Shown here: in pieces, positions 1-13,784 of the stretch
How the letters are laid out: each line of letters starts with the position of its first letter
How positions within the stretch are numbered: the first letter of the stretch is position 1
Origin: Lycocorax pyrrhopterus obiensis
Taxonomy: Eukaryota; Chordata; Aves; Passeriformes; Paradisaeidae
DNA length: 64,000 nucleotides
Direction: 5' to 3'
Assembly (NCBI GenBank): GCA_014706295.1
Contig: JACSVZ010000007.1
Span: 34,885,633 to 34,949,632 of the forward strand
The notes under the pieces: generated by a model
What the model was told of the DNA's origin: nothing
Databases searched by the model: none
The model's input: the letters and a program-made list of their open reading frames with translations, nothing else
Made by a program: the position numbers and the translations under genes

Positions 1-3000
1 AAAAGTCCCCTTGATTTTTCAGTAGGAGCAAATAGCTGTAGATTCTAGTTACAGTTTCTTCTTGCCATAGGCTTCTGATTTCTGACATCATCATAGATTT
101 TTTAATGTTTCCAAAAGAGCTACTTTTCTAATAGTAATTCCAAAATATTAAAAAAAAAGGCTGCATAACAGTTTTATTGCTATTTCCAAGTACAGAAGAT
201 GTAACTTCAAACATAACATAAAAAATTATTAATTATAATTAGTTTTGAAATATCAGCAGCATTAACTAGGCTAAGCCCTTCTTTCTGAGTTTCCATGAGA
301 CTGTAGGGCTGTTAGAATGAACAGAGCAAGTGTCTATGCCATTTTGTAGGACACTTCAGAATGGCAACAACCAGGCTTCACAGAAAATGGCTGATTTCTA
401 TTACTATAAACAAAAAAGGCATTAACATTGCATAATAGCTCCAGGGCTGGTTTCAGCTGCATTATGTCACATAAGGATGAATGTGAGAATTGCAAGGTGA
501 TCTGGGGTGAAAAGCACAGTATGTTTCCTAAACCAGAAACAGTCAAAACCTATTGGTGCATCCTGAGAACACATACTTTCAAAACCATTCAGAAAATCAA
601 CATATCTCCTTAAAAACCTTCATAATGTTTAACACCTTGGCACAAGAATACCTATGCCCTTAGTACAGAAGATTTTGACTGGATTGCAGATTACTACTGA
701 TGTGTATTTTTCCGTCTAAATGTGTGGCACCCTTGGTGCTTGCCCTTGTGTGCAGATGAAAAGCGTCCTTTGACACTCAGTGCTGGCAATATTTGTCAGT
801 TCTGTGGCTCTGGCTTCAGGCTCTCAGATAGTCATGAGACAATCTGAGGGAGTAGCCAGAGGTTTGAAGTTAACAAAAAGTGACTGAGTTTATATCGAGG
901 GCTATGTTAAATAAGGTTAGGTCATCTGGTTTAAGCAAGCACACTATTTATGAAGAATGTTGTTCTAAAAGTAAGTATTTTTCATCAAAATACTTAGGTT
1001 AATGCCTCATTGTGTTGCTCAGTTTGTTCCTTAAGTCAAAGAGAAGTGTTTGTGAGAGGTCAGTCAGAGTTATCATTCGGCATCTTTTTTACTTATTTTT
1101 CTTGTCTTAGAGGAGTTCTTTTGTAGCTGCAGGAGGAAACTAAATGTGTACACTGACACTGAAAGCTATAGAATGTTTTTAAATACTAAGAGAACATATA
1201 GAAACACAAAATACGTGGCAAGTTATTTGAGCAATCACTTTTGCTGAACCGTAGTCTGTGTACCGAGGCTTATAGACAGAGCTAAAATTTGTTGAATAAT
1301 CTTTTTTTCAAATTTTACTAGTAAATATTAGATTGGGAAAAAGGCAGGCCTGAACTGCAGCAATATTATATTGCTTTTAAGTGGCCTAGAAGAAGAGTTT
1401 GCAAGGAAATGTCATACTACTTTATTGTCAAGCTACTAGCAAAGATCTGTCTTCTTAGAGGCAGAGAGTATCAGCTGTGTGACAGACCAGGAGATCATCT
1501 CAGAAAGAGAACTTTGAATGATAGCTGCTCAGTACTGAATGGAAGGCTGGAAAAAGAAAGACCAAGGGCTGTTGTCTCAAGATCAGTATAACTGGGTTCT
1601 AGATACCAGTACCAAAGCACCAATTCTGTGTGTTTTGTGCTTGGATTTCTTTTGATTACTCTCTAAAAAGTATTTAGTGTGAATGTTTTTTCGTATACAC
1701 TGTCAGTGTTTTATATGCAGTACCACATACCATGATCCTCCTCAGTAATTATAAGCTATAAAGAAACATTTCAGGAGCAGCTATTTCTGACAAAAATCAC
1801 CAGATCTTCATGTTCCTGCAACAAAGACAATCACACAGGCAGGGAAAAGCCCAGGTGCAAACTCTCAGACAAGTGTAATAGACCGCTGTACCATGTGGTC
1901 AGCCATGCAATGAATGGGAGACTCAAGAACAGCCCTTTTCACTGTGCCATTTATGGTTTTATGAATGCATACGATGCAAGTTCATCTTGTGATAGTTTAT
2001 CAGTGGAACTTCTTAGTTTTACCACGTACTTAATATAGCAAATGTGCCTACGTAGGATCCTTTTAATATTTTTCATTTAATCTCTTTTTTCTTTTCTTTT
2101 TCTTTATGCTTGAAATCTTTTCTACCTTGGTGATTTGCAAAGTCATTACATTAATAAGTAGGAAATAGAAATTGCCATATTTTGTCTAAATTTTCTTAAA
2201 ATAATCTATTTTTAACTTTTCTCTACTGAAATGTTTCTGTAACTTTTCTGCACTAAGGTATATTCCAGCACTTAAAGTTTCCTCTATTTTCATCTACTTC
2301 TTCCCCGCCCCCGCTGCCCCAAATACTGCACTGTAAACCATATAAAGATAATTCCTGATTCAATCAGAATTTGAAATGAATGTCACCTACTTAACATTTT
2401 GCTAGGACACAATAGATGAGTAAATATGTTAGTGTCTGATACCAAAAATCACAGTCTACAAGTAGCTTTAAGTTAATGGGAAGAAAAAAATTAGGGGAGA
2501 AAAAAATTGAGCCTTCCAGTTTAATGCAAAAAAATTGTGCTTGATTCTTTGGGTAGTCTGGTGTAAGATGTATAATTCATTATGAGACATTAGTGACCTT
2601 AAGAGAATGTTTAATGCTAAAGTAATAGAGAAATAAAACTGACATTGGATAAAAGCGTCTTTGAGATGACTTTCCACAAACTTCACACCGAAGTGCTAAA
2701 CATCATATGCTACAATTTATTCTCTTGTGTATGATTGCACTTTGTTAATTGTCAATGTGTAGGTTAACATACATTCACCTCCCAGTTCCCTGTAGTGGCA
2801 CTGGGAAATAATTTTTTTCACAGCATGACACGGCTTCGTGCTGGCTCCCTGATGTCCAACACAGGAGGCAGAGAACCAGATATGCAGTCCAAGAGGAGCT
2901 GTGTTTAACCAAGTTAAGCCTGTCTTGTCTCAGTGTTTTCTTCTAATGCAAGGACTGCAGCTACCCATGTTGAAATATGTGTGAAGAAGGGTAAAGTATT

Positions 3001-4796
3001 GAATTAACTGTAAAATTTGACATAGTTTAGACTAGAGATCAGGAATGAAAGTTTAATTCTATGATAGATTCTAAGTATATCTTAGATGCAGTATTTAGAG
3101 GCATATCTTGAGAGGAAGAATTTAGTGCTAGTATGTTTAACTAAAAGTTTTTCGTTCCTGAATATTCTGAGTTTGTTCTGCCATTTTCAGTGGTCTGATG
3201 AATGCCATGTGTGAATCTGTTACTACTTATGGACTGCTTAGGAACTACTGCTTTGAATGAAGGCTATTCACAACTTTATGCCACCTACTTACTACCTGTC
3301 TCACCTCCAGATAGGTCCCCAAATTCATCAGTTTCCCAGCATAGTTGTCTTAAGACTTACAGTGAAGGTATTTTCAGGGAAGCATGTTTGTGTAAGCATA
3401 TGTAAGGCTCTCTAATGCTGCCAACACTCTTGTGACCAGAAATATGTTCTGTAAATTTTCTCAACACAGGCATGACTGTTTAAAAATGCTTGCCATGCCT
3501 TGGGTGTGGTACATACGATTCACTAATCTTATATTTTATTTTTACGCATTAGTTATTTAACAGTAGCATCTGTGGCACTAAAAGGAATTAACGTTCCATA
3601 ATACTAGGTACTGTGATTTTTAGCAGCTGTCCAAATATCTTATCTTCAAAATAGGTGATGGATTAGTGCAACACATTTAACACAAACTATATTCAGAACA
3701 ATATTCTGAAGAAGTATGTACATGGACAATTTCTAGCACAAAATGAGACAAGCATGAATGAAAAATCCTTGTGGAAATCCTACCTCTGTTGGAAAAAAAG
3801 TCCGTTCACTGACAAGTGAAATAGCATACAGGTCTTCGAGTAGATGCTATTTTACCTACCACTCTTTGCAAATGAGCTGTAACTGATGGTCAAATTTGAT
3901 GACATAACTGGTAAAGTAAAATGGGTGGGAAATGCTAAAAAACACAGCACCTCTTTAATGATGGAGAAACATGTACAAGGAGTAGTAGTCTAGTACACAG
4001 ACTTGTTTATTGTTTTTGAAAACTTACTTTTCCTACAGACATTTATTATGTGTGGCTCTAAACTCTTCAGAAGGGATAGGCAAGGAACAAGAGGATTCTG
4101 TGATTACAGTATAAAGAACAACCCCAACAACCTTCATGAACTCAGTCATAATGAAAATAAACCATTTTATGGTAATCGATTTTCAATTAAATATTCTGGA
4201 TTGAGCCTGTTACCGGGGATGTCAAATGTCATTTCTAATGAGAAATCAGTATTTGATCAAACATTTCTAGACAATGTTATGCAAAATACTACTATAAAAT
4301 ACTGTAAAATTCATAATACTGCAACCAGACTGTGGACCATGTTACATGGACTCCAAATGATCAAACAGAACAAAATAAACTGACAGAGACTGTCAGAATA
4401 AAAATAAATTAAAACCAAAATTTCCCACAACTTTTCTAAAGAAATAGAATGGGTGTAGGGTATTTAAACCATACAGTTATGAGCAGTTAAGCATTTGACA
4501 CTTTGGAGCCCTGCATAAGATACATATAGTATCTCAGAAACTGTATAGTACAGTTACCTGAGAGGAAGGGTTCAGAAAAAGTACAAAATATCAGCTAGAA
4601 CCATAGATTGGTGAAGCATCACCTGTTTCAATGGCATGCACTATCAGAAAACAAGACTAGAATGATTTTTTCAGAACAGCTGAAATCCAGATTATACTGG
4701 CAGAATAGAAATGAAACACAGCAGATATTCAGCAGTAATATTCCTTACTATGGACCTATTTCTGCATCATCTGTGAAACTGTTACCAGATACCCTA
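1..4796. other. Intergenic AT-rich DNA, no gene seen
   Basis: No coding exon, RNA gene or recognisable repeat was found here. The longest open frame is 126 codons (4003-4383, plus strand). It is Asn/Lys/Ile-rich, as expected from AT-rich chance sequence, and resembles no family I know. A short pyrimidine tract lies near 2085-2105. Old unrecognised repeats or conserved noncoding elements could be present but cannot be told apart by eye. Confidence 0.6.
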
Positions 4797-5055
4797 TGGC
4801 AACAAGGACATGAGGGAACAGGATGAAGCTGTGCTGGGGGAGGTTTAGGTTAGATATTAGTAAAGATTTTTCACCGAGGTGGTGATTGGGCACTGGAAGA
4901 GGCTCCCCACAGAAGTGGTCACAGCACCAAGCATTTGGACAATGCTCTCAGGCATGATGGTTTGATTCTTGGGGTTGTCCTGTGCAGGGCCAGAAGTTGG
5001 ACTTTGATTGATCCCTGTGGGTCCCTTCCAACTCAGGATATTCTATGATTCTTTT
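4797..5055 (+). mobile_element. CR1 LINE fragment, 3' end only
   Basis: This is the 3'-terminal part of a CR1 non-LTR retrotransposon. The text runs through the typical 3' region (GGGGGAGGTTTAGGTTAGAT, a segment about an animal with one substitution after another, then CACTGGAAGAGGCTCCCCAC) and ends in CCTTCCAACTCAGGATATTC followed by TATGATTCT, the CR1 3' terminal repeat. The reverse transcriptase region is missing, as expected from 5' truncation during CR1 insertion. Its tail matches that of the copy at 59400-60435 and of the SINE at 30489-30620, and differs from the tail of the copies at 34587 and 40021. It is non-coding and presumably inert. Confidence 0.9.
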
Positions 5056-6436
5056 CAGATGGATAAAAACATACCAGAAGAGAAAGTAGTATCAGCTGTG
5101 AGTAGGTACAACAAATGACATCCGTCAATACCTTCTGTGCACTTTTAGAATTTGTTCAGAAAGGTCTCAGCATGGAGAATCCTGATAGAATGTATGCTAT
5201 GCCTTTAGCTGGGACAAAACAGTGAGCCAACCTCTGTTAAAAAAAAAAAATCAAATTTGCCAGTCTGAAAGTTGAATTACTTCTTTAATGAAACAGTGGG
5301 AAGTATTGATAAATTTCCCAGAGAATGGGAGTAACCCAGCAAAACAGAAAAGCTTTAAAATTTAAATAACATTCCTATAAGTGTCCTTCCTTGATCAGAA
5401 GGGGTGACTTTGCTCTTCTATTGATGTACAAGCATTGGCATAAAAATAGAAGGTGGGTCCCACCTATTACCTGTTGAGCTTCTGCAGATTAAGGAGAATG
5501 CTTAAGGGATGATGCTGGGAAGCTGGAAATATATTTTGAACCCACGTGTGTTTTTGGTTTATCCAATGCAGCAAAGGAATCAAGCCTGTGTCTCTTAATT
5601 TCAAGAGTTAGATGAGATATTGACGCTTCATGGAAACATGGAAAAAAAACATGCTAGGAAGAAGCCAGATCAACCAGTCTCTGTATCTGTCATGGGCCAA
5701 GTTAACCATGATTAATTTACCTTTCTAACTGCCAGACCCTTTTAAAAGGCAATCTTTTCCATACAGCAAGAGAAAATTTCTTAAGTCTCCCAAGTCACCT
5801 GGAAAAGCTAGTTTGTATCTGCCGTAGTTGCCAGGCAACCATCACAATCTTCCAGTTACTAAAAATTGTCTGACTGGAGTTGACCTTACTTCTATGCTAT
5901 GGTTACCCCTACAGCCTTCCCCAAAATAACAAAATTCTGTCAATCTGCCAGAAACAAATTTCTGTCATTATACTGAAATTTTGCAGCCCATTACTCCATA
6001 ATAAGAACTACTGCCTTTAGGTGTCCCAATGGGATGAGCTGCTAAAGCAACTGATTTATTTCAGTTAGAAGCAAGGCTTTTGTCTTTTAGCACATGTTCA
6101 TTTCTGTCTTAATTTTTTTTAATATAATATTCATATCGAACCTAAGCATGTAGACCTGGGGACTTATTCTGCACTGCAGCCTTAGCCAAAATCACGATTA
6201 GATCTGATAGGAATGCGGTCTATTTTTAATAATGCGGTATGTGGCTTTCGTGGCCTTACAGAAACAAAAAGCATGTACGTAATTACAGTGTGTCAGTGTC
6301 CATGTAGAGATCAATATCAGGGCAGAATCAATAACTGAGAAATTCCATGTCAATTAAATCACATTAGCTTTTAATTTGTTTAGTATTCATTGCTTATACT
6401 GCAAAAGAGGCAGCAAAATGAAACTGTTTTACAAAA
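5056..6436. other. Intergenic AT-rich DNA, no gene seen
   Basis: About 1.4 kb between a CR1 fragment and an LTR. Apart from short A-runs (around 5237) I see no repeat, exon or RNA gene. Confidence 0.55.
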
Positions 6437-6994
6437 TGTCATGGTTTAACCCCAGTTGTCAACTAAGGACCACACAGACCCACTCTTCCTGCCCCATGGT
6501 GGGATGGGGCAGAGAATCAGAAAAAGGTAAAATCTTTGGTTTGGTATAAGAACAAACTAATAATACAAATAAAGTAAATAATAGTAATAGTAATAATTGT
6601 AATGAAAAGGAGAGGGATAGAGAGAAAACAAGTGATACATAATACAATTTCTCACCACTTACTGACTGATGCCCAGTCTGAGCAGCAATTGGTATGTTCC
6701 ATCCAAGTCCTTCCCAGTTTATATCCTGGGCATGATGTTCTGTGGTATGGAATATCCCTTTGGCCAGTTCCAGTCAGCTGACCCGGTTATGACTCCTCAC
6801 AGCTTGTGCAGCTCCTCACTGGCAGAGCACGGGAAACCGAAAGTCCTGCAAGTCCTTGACTGAGGGTAAGCATTACTCGACAACAACTAAAACATCAGTG
6901 TGTTATCAACGGTATTCTCATACTGAGTCCAAAACACAGCACTGTACCAGCTACTGGGAAGAAAATTAAACCTATCCCAGCTGAAACGAGAACA
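6437..6994 (-). mobile_element. Solitary LTR of an endogenous retrovirus
   Basis: A 558-bp solitary LTR read on the minus strand. It starts TGTTCTCGTTTCAGCTGGGA at 6994 and ends ...TTAAACCATGACA at 6437, with the TG/CA termini typical of retroviral LTRs. A TATA box (TATAAA on the minus strand, 6718-6723) lies in the expected promoter position. The flanking pentamers are CAAAA (6432-6436) and TAAAA (6995-6999), a 4/5 match that fits a 5-bp target-site duplication with one transition. An AT-rich trinucleotide stretch (about 6560-6605) sits inside the LTR, as in the copy at 40240-40872. No gag, pol or env remnant adjoins it, so the provirus was probably lost by LTR-LTR recombination. The 5-bp duplication favours an ERVL-type or related family, but the family name is uncertain. 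Confidence 0.85.
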
Positions 6995-9900
6995 TAAAAG
7001 TAGATATGTATCATTCCTATATTGCAGCCAGGAGGGGTTAGAGAAGAGAGGTTAAGGGTTCCTAAACACAAAGTACTCAGCCTAAATTCCAGTGCTACTT
7101 CATCCTCCTAATTTAATGACATCTGAAATTCTTAGAGAAACCATCCAGAAAGAAAACAATATTAACCAGTGAGCTACTAGGGTAGTGCTTAACTTACCTA
7201 GCTTAAATGGATGTGTTTGGATCAAGCTACATTTTCTCTACTGCCAATGGAGGAAGTTCCCATGAACCAAGGAAGGTTCATCCCATTTGAATGGTGTATT
7301 TATGTCTGCATTGACAAGAGATAAATACAATCCAGATGAATAACTTAAATCCAATACCTAACTTCTAGACAACTGAGGTTCAATGAGATGAATTGCTCAG
7401 TCGTAGGTAATCAGTGGAAAGTACTGTACAGATGGACTTTAAGGTCTCATTGCAATTATGTGCAACAAAAATAGAACTATTCTGATCTCATTTGATCTAG
7501 CTCTGTGATTTATTCCCTGAATCTACTCTTTCTGTAGATATTTTTCATGTGTTGAAAATATTTTTTTCAGCACTTAAAAAAAGTTTTAAATCTGAAAGAT
7601 TAGCGTGACTTACTGTTTCTTTCCAGATAGATTTCATTTGTGTTCTGCAAGCTCAACATCTTAGCCTGGAATGAGATACAATCATGTTATAACAATATGA
7701 CTCATACTTAACCTACTTTAAAAAAAAGTGCAAGGGTTGCCAAGTAAAATTATAATACAACAGTGTTAAGTATAAGAAAGTTATAAGGACGTCCAACAAA
7801 GAACACAGTGATTCAGGATCCTTCTTTACAAAATTTCAATTTACTTTCTATATCACTCAAAAAGAAATTAGACTTAAAGGAGATATAAGCATAATTTTCT
7901 TCTTGCAGCGAATTTGGGCTTTAGACAAGCAATATTTTTTATTAAATGCAATGTGATATAACTTTGCATTTCTTTTTCCAGGGTGATATTCGTACTACTG
8001 CCAGTGAAGCTGATAATGAAACTAATTCAGTGACATGTAATTCTAACTTTCATTTTCTTACCCACCATTAAAAAATGAATGTGAAGTAGTACCTTGAAAG
8101 TGATTTGTATATGCTTCATAAAAATGCTGCATGTGTCCTTTTCATATCAATTTGAAGTACTTCGTATTGAAGTTTTCAGGGAATCAAGATGATTATAATA
8201 TTCTTACAGTCTGCATGTACGAAATGCTAATTGACGTGGTACCTTGGTAAGAAGATATCTGATGTTTCAGCCTTTTTATTATTAAATCTTATGCTGAGGC
8301 CAGACCTGGCAATGATGTCTAAGGTAGCACAAAACAAGGAGTTTCACAAATGCTTTGAGCCTGAGCAGTTAACAAAAGAGACTCTGACTGCTCTTCATAC
8401 TTGTTTTCAACCCTATGCTTCTTTATTCCTTAATACCACAGTAATTGTTTGAGGAGCTGCGTAATAAATATACAGTGCAACTACAGATTGCAGAAACCAT
8501 TCAGTTATCTAGTCTTGTGCTGAATTAGTTTTAACACAGGTCAGCTCCCCCACCCCAAATTTAGAGTAATAGTCTTATAAATGTGGTATTGGGATGGGAA
8601 AGGGAGATAAAATGGGAAGAAAAGGCACAGAAGCAGGTAGGAACATCTGGGTCCACTCCCCTGTTTGAATATGCTGATTTATGGGGATTTAATGTTTATG
8701 AAAAGATCATCTCAGGCACTTGAACAGTAGAACTGTAAAATAGTTAATGTGGGCATGTTTAGTGCTGCCAGTTAATTTTCCTTCAAGACAACTAATTTTT
8801 ACATAGTTTACAGTAATCCAGTAAAAGCAGAATGAACAGCCAGTGAGTGAGCAATCTTATGCAATGTTTAAGATTAGCAGATTTAGAGAGACCTACAGTA
8901 TTTTAACATATCAAATCACACAGATATCTTGCTTAAATGGCAGCTGCTGTTTTTAATATCTGAGTGCTTTCAATGAAGATATCAGCAGGGCAAGCAACTA
9001 ATGCAGCTAGTGAAACTGTGTGCTCAAAGATGAATGGTGCCTGGAAGTAGGACAACAGCAGAATGTAAGCAGATATGCTGGAGGATATAATGTCAGTGGC
9101 TGGAAGCTATTTGGATAGCAAATGCTGCAAGTTTTATGAATGGCTGTCAGGAGCCAATCATATAAAATAAGCCTTACATAAGCCAAAGAGAAGCTCAGGA
9201 ACAGACTTGTAAAATAGTTTGTGTTCCCTCCTTTAGGATCACATGGCAGATCTAGGTCTAGATCTGAATCTATATGGGATTGACCTTGGTAGAGAGCACA
9301 GAATCTCTCTGAATTAATTTCTAACCTTAGGAGAGCATATCTTACAGAGATAAAAGTAAATACATTCATGAATATAGTGATAGAGAAGCCATCTTGACAT
9401 GTTTTTCCAGTAGCTAGTTGTTCACCCCTCTAAAAATGCAAATAAACCTACTGTGAAAATACCTGCTTTCAACTTCCAGTCTCTGGATCTCTTTCATACC
9501 TTTCTACACTAGGCTGAGAACACATTCTGTACCATCCATCTGTTTAGACCCTTTGATCAAATCATCCTCTTACTTTTTTGTAGTTAGTGTGAACAGATAT
9601 TTCCTAGAACTTCTTTCTACTGGGAATGTTTTTCTGTTCTTTTTATCATAGCTCTGGTAAAGACCATCTTTGGACATGAAGAAAGAAGGTATGGCAGAGA
9701 ACTCATGTCAGCAAAATGCCTTCAGGATGAACGCTTGTGGCTTTGGGTGCTTACTTATGCTCTGTGGAAAAAAAACAGGAGACCAATTACTTGAATAGTG
9801 AATTCCAAAGAGCCCAAATCCTCATTTTCCATCCAAACTCTCTATCTTAAACACAACAGAAATCAGTCTAAGAGCAAAACTTTCAACAACCGCAGATGCC

Positions 9901-12900
9901 AAAATATTTTCCTAAAAATATTAGCATTCCATCCAAGAATTATAAATCATTTTACTAGCCCTCACACTCAATTTACAGTCATACACGAACTAAGTATTCA
10001 CTTGCCTAAAGTCATAGTACTATTCAGGAACTGATCAGGAAATAGGAGCAAACCTTCTCTTTGAATGTTTATCAGAGAGCGCATCAAGGGTGTTCTATAT
10101 GGTGGTTTAGTATACCTATTTAAACCACAAGTAAAATTTTTAAAAGCTGATCTCTCATTTAAATATTGAAATCATGATTTCAATAGGTGTAGGTGCACAC
10201 AAATGGTGGCATCTAAAACCTAAGACATCCCAGAGAAAAATGCACAAAGATTTAAAACTAATTGTTTAACCATCACTTAAATGCAAGTGTTTCGGAGGCA
10301 GGAGGGAGGTTCCCTCTCCCATGTTTCTTTTAAAGAAGTTTTAAGTATACAAGAATTTTGAACTGACTACTGGAATCTTATCTTATTTCTATTTTCTTTA
10401 TGTCTAAGGATGTTCGGCCAGATGTGATTTCTCCACCAGGCCCTTAGCATCAATAGACCAAATAGGTCTGACACTAGCAAATGAATAAATACATACTTGC
10501 GGACATCCCCTGTCCTAATTTCATGCAGAGGAAATTGTGGGTTTGCTCAACAGCTGCTCATATGCACCAATAGTGCCCTCTGCAGTGTTATAATGTAGTT
10601 GTGATATGCACATGGCAGAGCTTTGAATGTTAAGGAGCCAAAGTGTGAGAAGAAAATGCGATACAGTAATACAATAACAAGAAGAGTTTATTTGATTCCT
10701 ATCGACTTAAAAATCAACAGTGTGGTGCAATATGATTGCAGTCTGATTTTGAATTAAGGTGCAAGCTGCTGCGATGACATCAGCTGTCAAAATAATTTAG
10801 AGGGCTGATGCTACATTTTGATGGTAGCATGACACTGCTAGGAATGCACATGGCTAAAGTCATCCAGCACCCAGGGATGACCTTTGAAGGCCCATTCAAA
10901 CTATAAATGTTCTTGGTTTTGTGACAGTGTTATTCTTACTCTCTGTTTTGTGCTCTGTCATCATCTCAGCTACTGATTTAATTTACTCCACTGGCTTTAT
11001 CCTGCTTAACCACAGTAATCCCAAACCTGCTTACTCCCACATTCCTTTCTCCCATTCCTAATAAAGTTTTGCTGAATGCATGTGCAGAATATTTGTGCCA
11101 CTGTTTGCTTCTCATCAAAATCCTAAAACTGATACTCACACCTTTACAATATCAGCAGTAGAGAAGCACTCAGTGCAAGACCTCATAAATTCTAGACTTA
11201 TCCTCAAGATTTCAATGATAAGAGGCAGGATACCTGCTCTGGCACCAGCTCGCACCGGTCAACTGCTAAACTACTCATTGCAGGTGTCAGATTTTGCTTC
11301 CTGGATCATCTTGTGTCATCTCTTCTCCAGAAAATTGTGTTAATCAAGTCTGGGAGTGGGGGATGCATAGAACTAACATGTCGGTTCCACACAACCAGAT
11401 TCGAGTTTGTAGGCTTTTATGTTTTAAAATTTTCTTCGAACACCAATGGGAAGTGTTTTCATATATGCATATGCTTCTCATTTGCAATAACTGAGGAGAA
11501 ATCTCTAACATAGATCTGCTTGGATAATAAAATTAGAAGAGAAGTGAAGTTTTCAGGTTAGAAAAGGCTGTGCAGAATATAAGAGATCATATGTGAGTGA
11601 TGTTCGAAAGAAAACACTAGGAAGGTATTCTGCATTGGAGAGGGTAAATAAGGGGAGTTCAGAATGAAGTAACTTGCTTATCAACACTGCATACTGTTAC
11701 ACAGAGTTATTTTGAGGTCTTGGACATCAAAATAACCTGTTTAACCTGGGGTTTTTTTAGGTAAACCATAATATCAAAATGCAGAAATGTTTTTTCACTT
11801 CTGTTTTAAGTATAGGGTAAATAGATGGTAATCTGAGAAGTCATAATTTTAAAGTGGTTTAAATTCCTGAGATCATGTAGAAATAAACCAACAAAGATGA
11901 TGTTTTTGGTCTAGCTGACAGTATGATAAAGATCAGGAGTAAAATACACATAAATATTTGACAAAATATCCAGAATAACATAAGAATTGAACAACTTTAC
12001 ATGATAGAAAAAAAAACAACAACCCATAGTTCCATTGTCATCTGGTGGAAAACACCTAAGACTGGATGGGGAACAGAGAGCTCAGAGTGAGAGGGTAACA
12101 AGTGTGAAGATGGCAGCCTGAGACATACTTTCCTGACTCCCTAAATTTACCAGTGAAGCTCAGTAAGATGCCATAAAGCCAGGGCTTTGAAGGGGCCAAA
12201 GGTCACTCAAGCATTTTTAACACTTGAGATAAACAAAACTGCATAATGCCTCAGGAGCAAGCAGCATTTCTAGAATGGCATCAGGCTAATCAAAATAATG
12301 TATTTGTCCTAAAAAGAGCTGGCACATTATTGCCAGCAGGATGAAAATTTGTGAAACATGCTTGGATTCTCTGAAAAAAAATAAAATCATAGACATGACT
12401 GGCAGTGAACGTAGGAGACAGAGCTGGATGTTTTGTTTGTGTAAGAGGTTTTGTTTGTGCAATCTTTTCACACATGGCTGAATCTTGATGGCCCTATCCA
12501 GGCTTAAAATTTAACTCTACTCAGAGGTCACTTCCCACAGGACAGTATCCTGAAGCTACCAGTCAGTTGGCAATGAGAATAACTTGTAGCAAATCCAAGT
12601 ATTTGGAACATTTCAGTAGACTAGATGTTTAAAGTGGACCTTCACTTTCTGGATACATAGCTTTAAACTTTAATAACTATTTTAATCATTTTATAACCTC
12701 TGGTCAAGTGAAAATCTGTTCAGCTCAATTTTTTCTCTGTTTAGGGCTGATTTTCTAAAAAGGCACTTTGTAAGACCATGAATAGAAGGCCCTGAGAAAA
12801 TGGAGAACTTTGGGTTCTGGCCAAGACAGCTGCCTCAGGCTTTGGCCATCGGATACTTCTCTTGGATTTTGGCCTACTACTAAGACATCAGTGTTTTTAT

Positions 12901-12944
12901 TAAGCTACAGTATACTCTATGGCTAGTGAGAAAATTAAGAAGTC
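6995..12944. other. Intergenic AT-rich DNA, no gene seen
   Basis: Nearly 6 kb without a recognisable gene or repeat. Open frames such as 9007-9369 (minus, 120 codons) and 11080-11343 (plus) show no known domain and no plausible splice context. A small cluster of AGATCTAGGTCTAGATCTGA near 9248 is the only local patterning noted. Confidence 0.5.
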
Positions 12945-13424
12945 AGTGAAGTGGCAGTGGCAGCGGTGGTGACTGAGGTAAGTCCAGGGCTGAGTGTTGG
13001 ATTGAGCTATACGGGGTGGCTCCTGAGCTCAGGGACACCCGAGCAGTGGGCCCAAGCCCCATCAGGACCTGGACGCCCTTGACAGCCAACCAGGCAAAAT
13101 CAGTGCCATGGAAAGGGACCTGGGAGTCCTGGTCACTGGCAAGTTGAATCTGAGTCAGCAGGGCCCTGGCAGCCAGGAGGGCCAACCCTGTCCTGGGGTG
13201 CATCAGGCACAGCATCGCCAGCCGGGCAAGGGAGGGGATTGTCCCGCTCTGCTCTGCACTGGGGAGGCCTCACCTTGAGCCCTGTGTGCAGTTTTGGGCA
13301 GGACAATATAAGAAAGATATTAAGCTATTGGAGAGCAACCAAAGTAAAGCAACAAGGATGATGAAGGGTGTCGAGGTACGAGGAGCAGCTGAAGTCACTC
13401 ACCGTATTCTGTGATTCTGTGAAA
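12945..13424 (+). mobile_element. CR1 LINE fragment with internal deletion
   Basis: CR1 sequence on the plus strand. From about 13100 it is closely collinear with the CR1 at 59400-60435: both contain GTCACTGGCAAGTTGAATCT, GCCCTGGCAGCCAGGAGGGC and the following text through the reverse transcriptase C-terminal region (CACTCTGCTCTGC, then CAGTTTTGG). At about 13400 it jumps from GAGGAGCAGCTGAAGTCACT straight to the 3' terminal repeat ATTCTGTGATTCTGTGA, so the usual 3' body of a few hundred bases is missing. The stretch 12945-13100 is GC-rich and probably also CR1, but less clearly so. The reading frame is broken and no protein is expected. Confidence 0.85.
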
Positions 13425-13784
13425 TTTCTGTCCCTATATGCAAAAAGCATCCAAAACAACAAGAAATCTCAAGACCACCCTAGAATAACTTTTAAAAAGT
13501 TTGATGCCTAATAATAATTTTGCTTTCCCGAAATTAAAATATGCCTGACCCAGGGGCTCTCTCCTGCACAGTACTCACCAGTCTTTATTTACAGCTCCTG
13601 TTCTGTGCATGGAGTCTAAACAGTCACTGGCACCCAAATTGGTAGTCAAAACTTGACAGCTGCACTAGAAGCTACAGTAAGGAAGGGTTTGGCCAAAATA
13701 TAAGCATATCCTTTGAAAGTTATCTGCTTATCTGAAGTTACACCTCTGATCCAACTGAGGGGACCTCAGTGGATAATGGTGCTG
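13425..13784. other. Spacer between two CR1 fragments
   Basis: About 360 bases of AT-rich DNA between two plus-strand CR1 fragments, with nothing recognisable in it. Confidence 0.5.

Noticed and set aside
4003..4383. 126-codon open frame, plus strand
   Set aside because: It is the longest non-repeat frame in the intergenic part, but its composition is that of AT-rich noise (Asn, Lys, Ile), no domain is recognised and no splice or promoter context is seen. A frame of this length is expected by chance in 64 kb.
9007..9369. 120-codon minus-strand frame
   Set aside because: Low-complexity hydrophobic runs (SLFLSFSLA) and no known motif; best read as chance.
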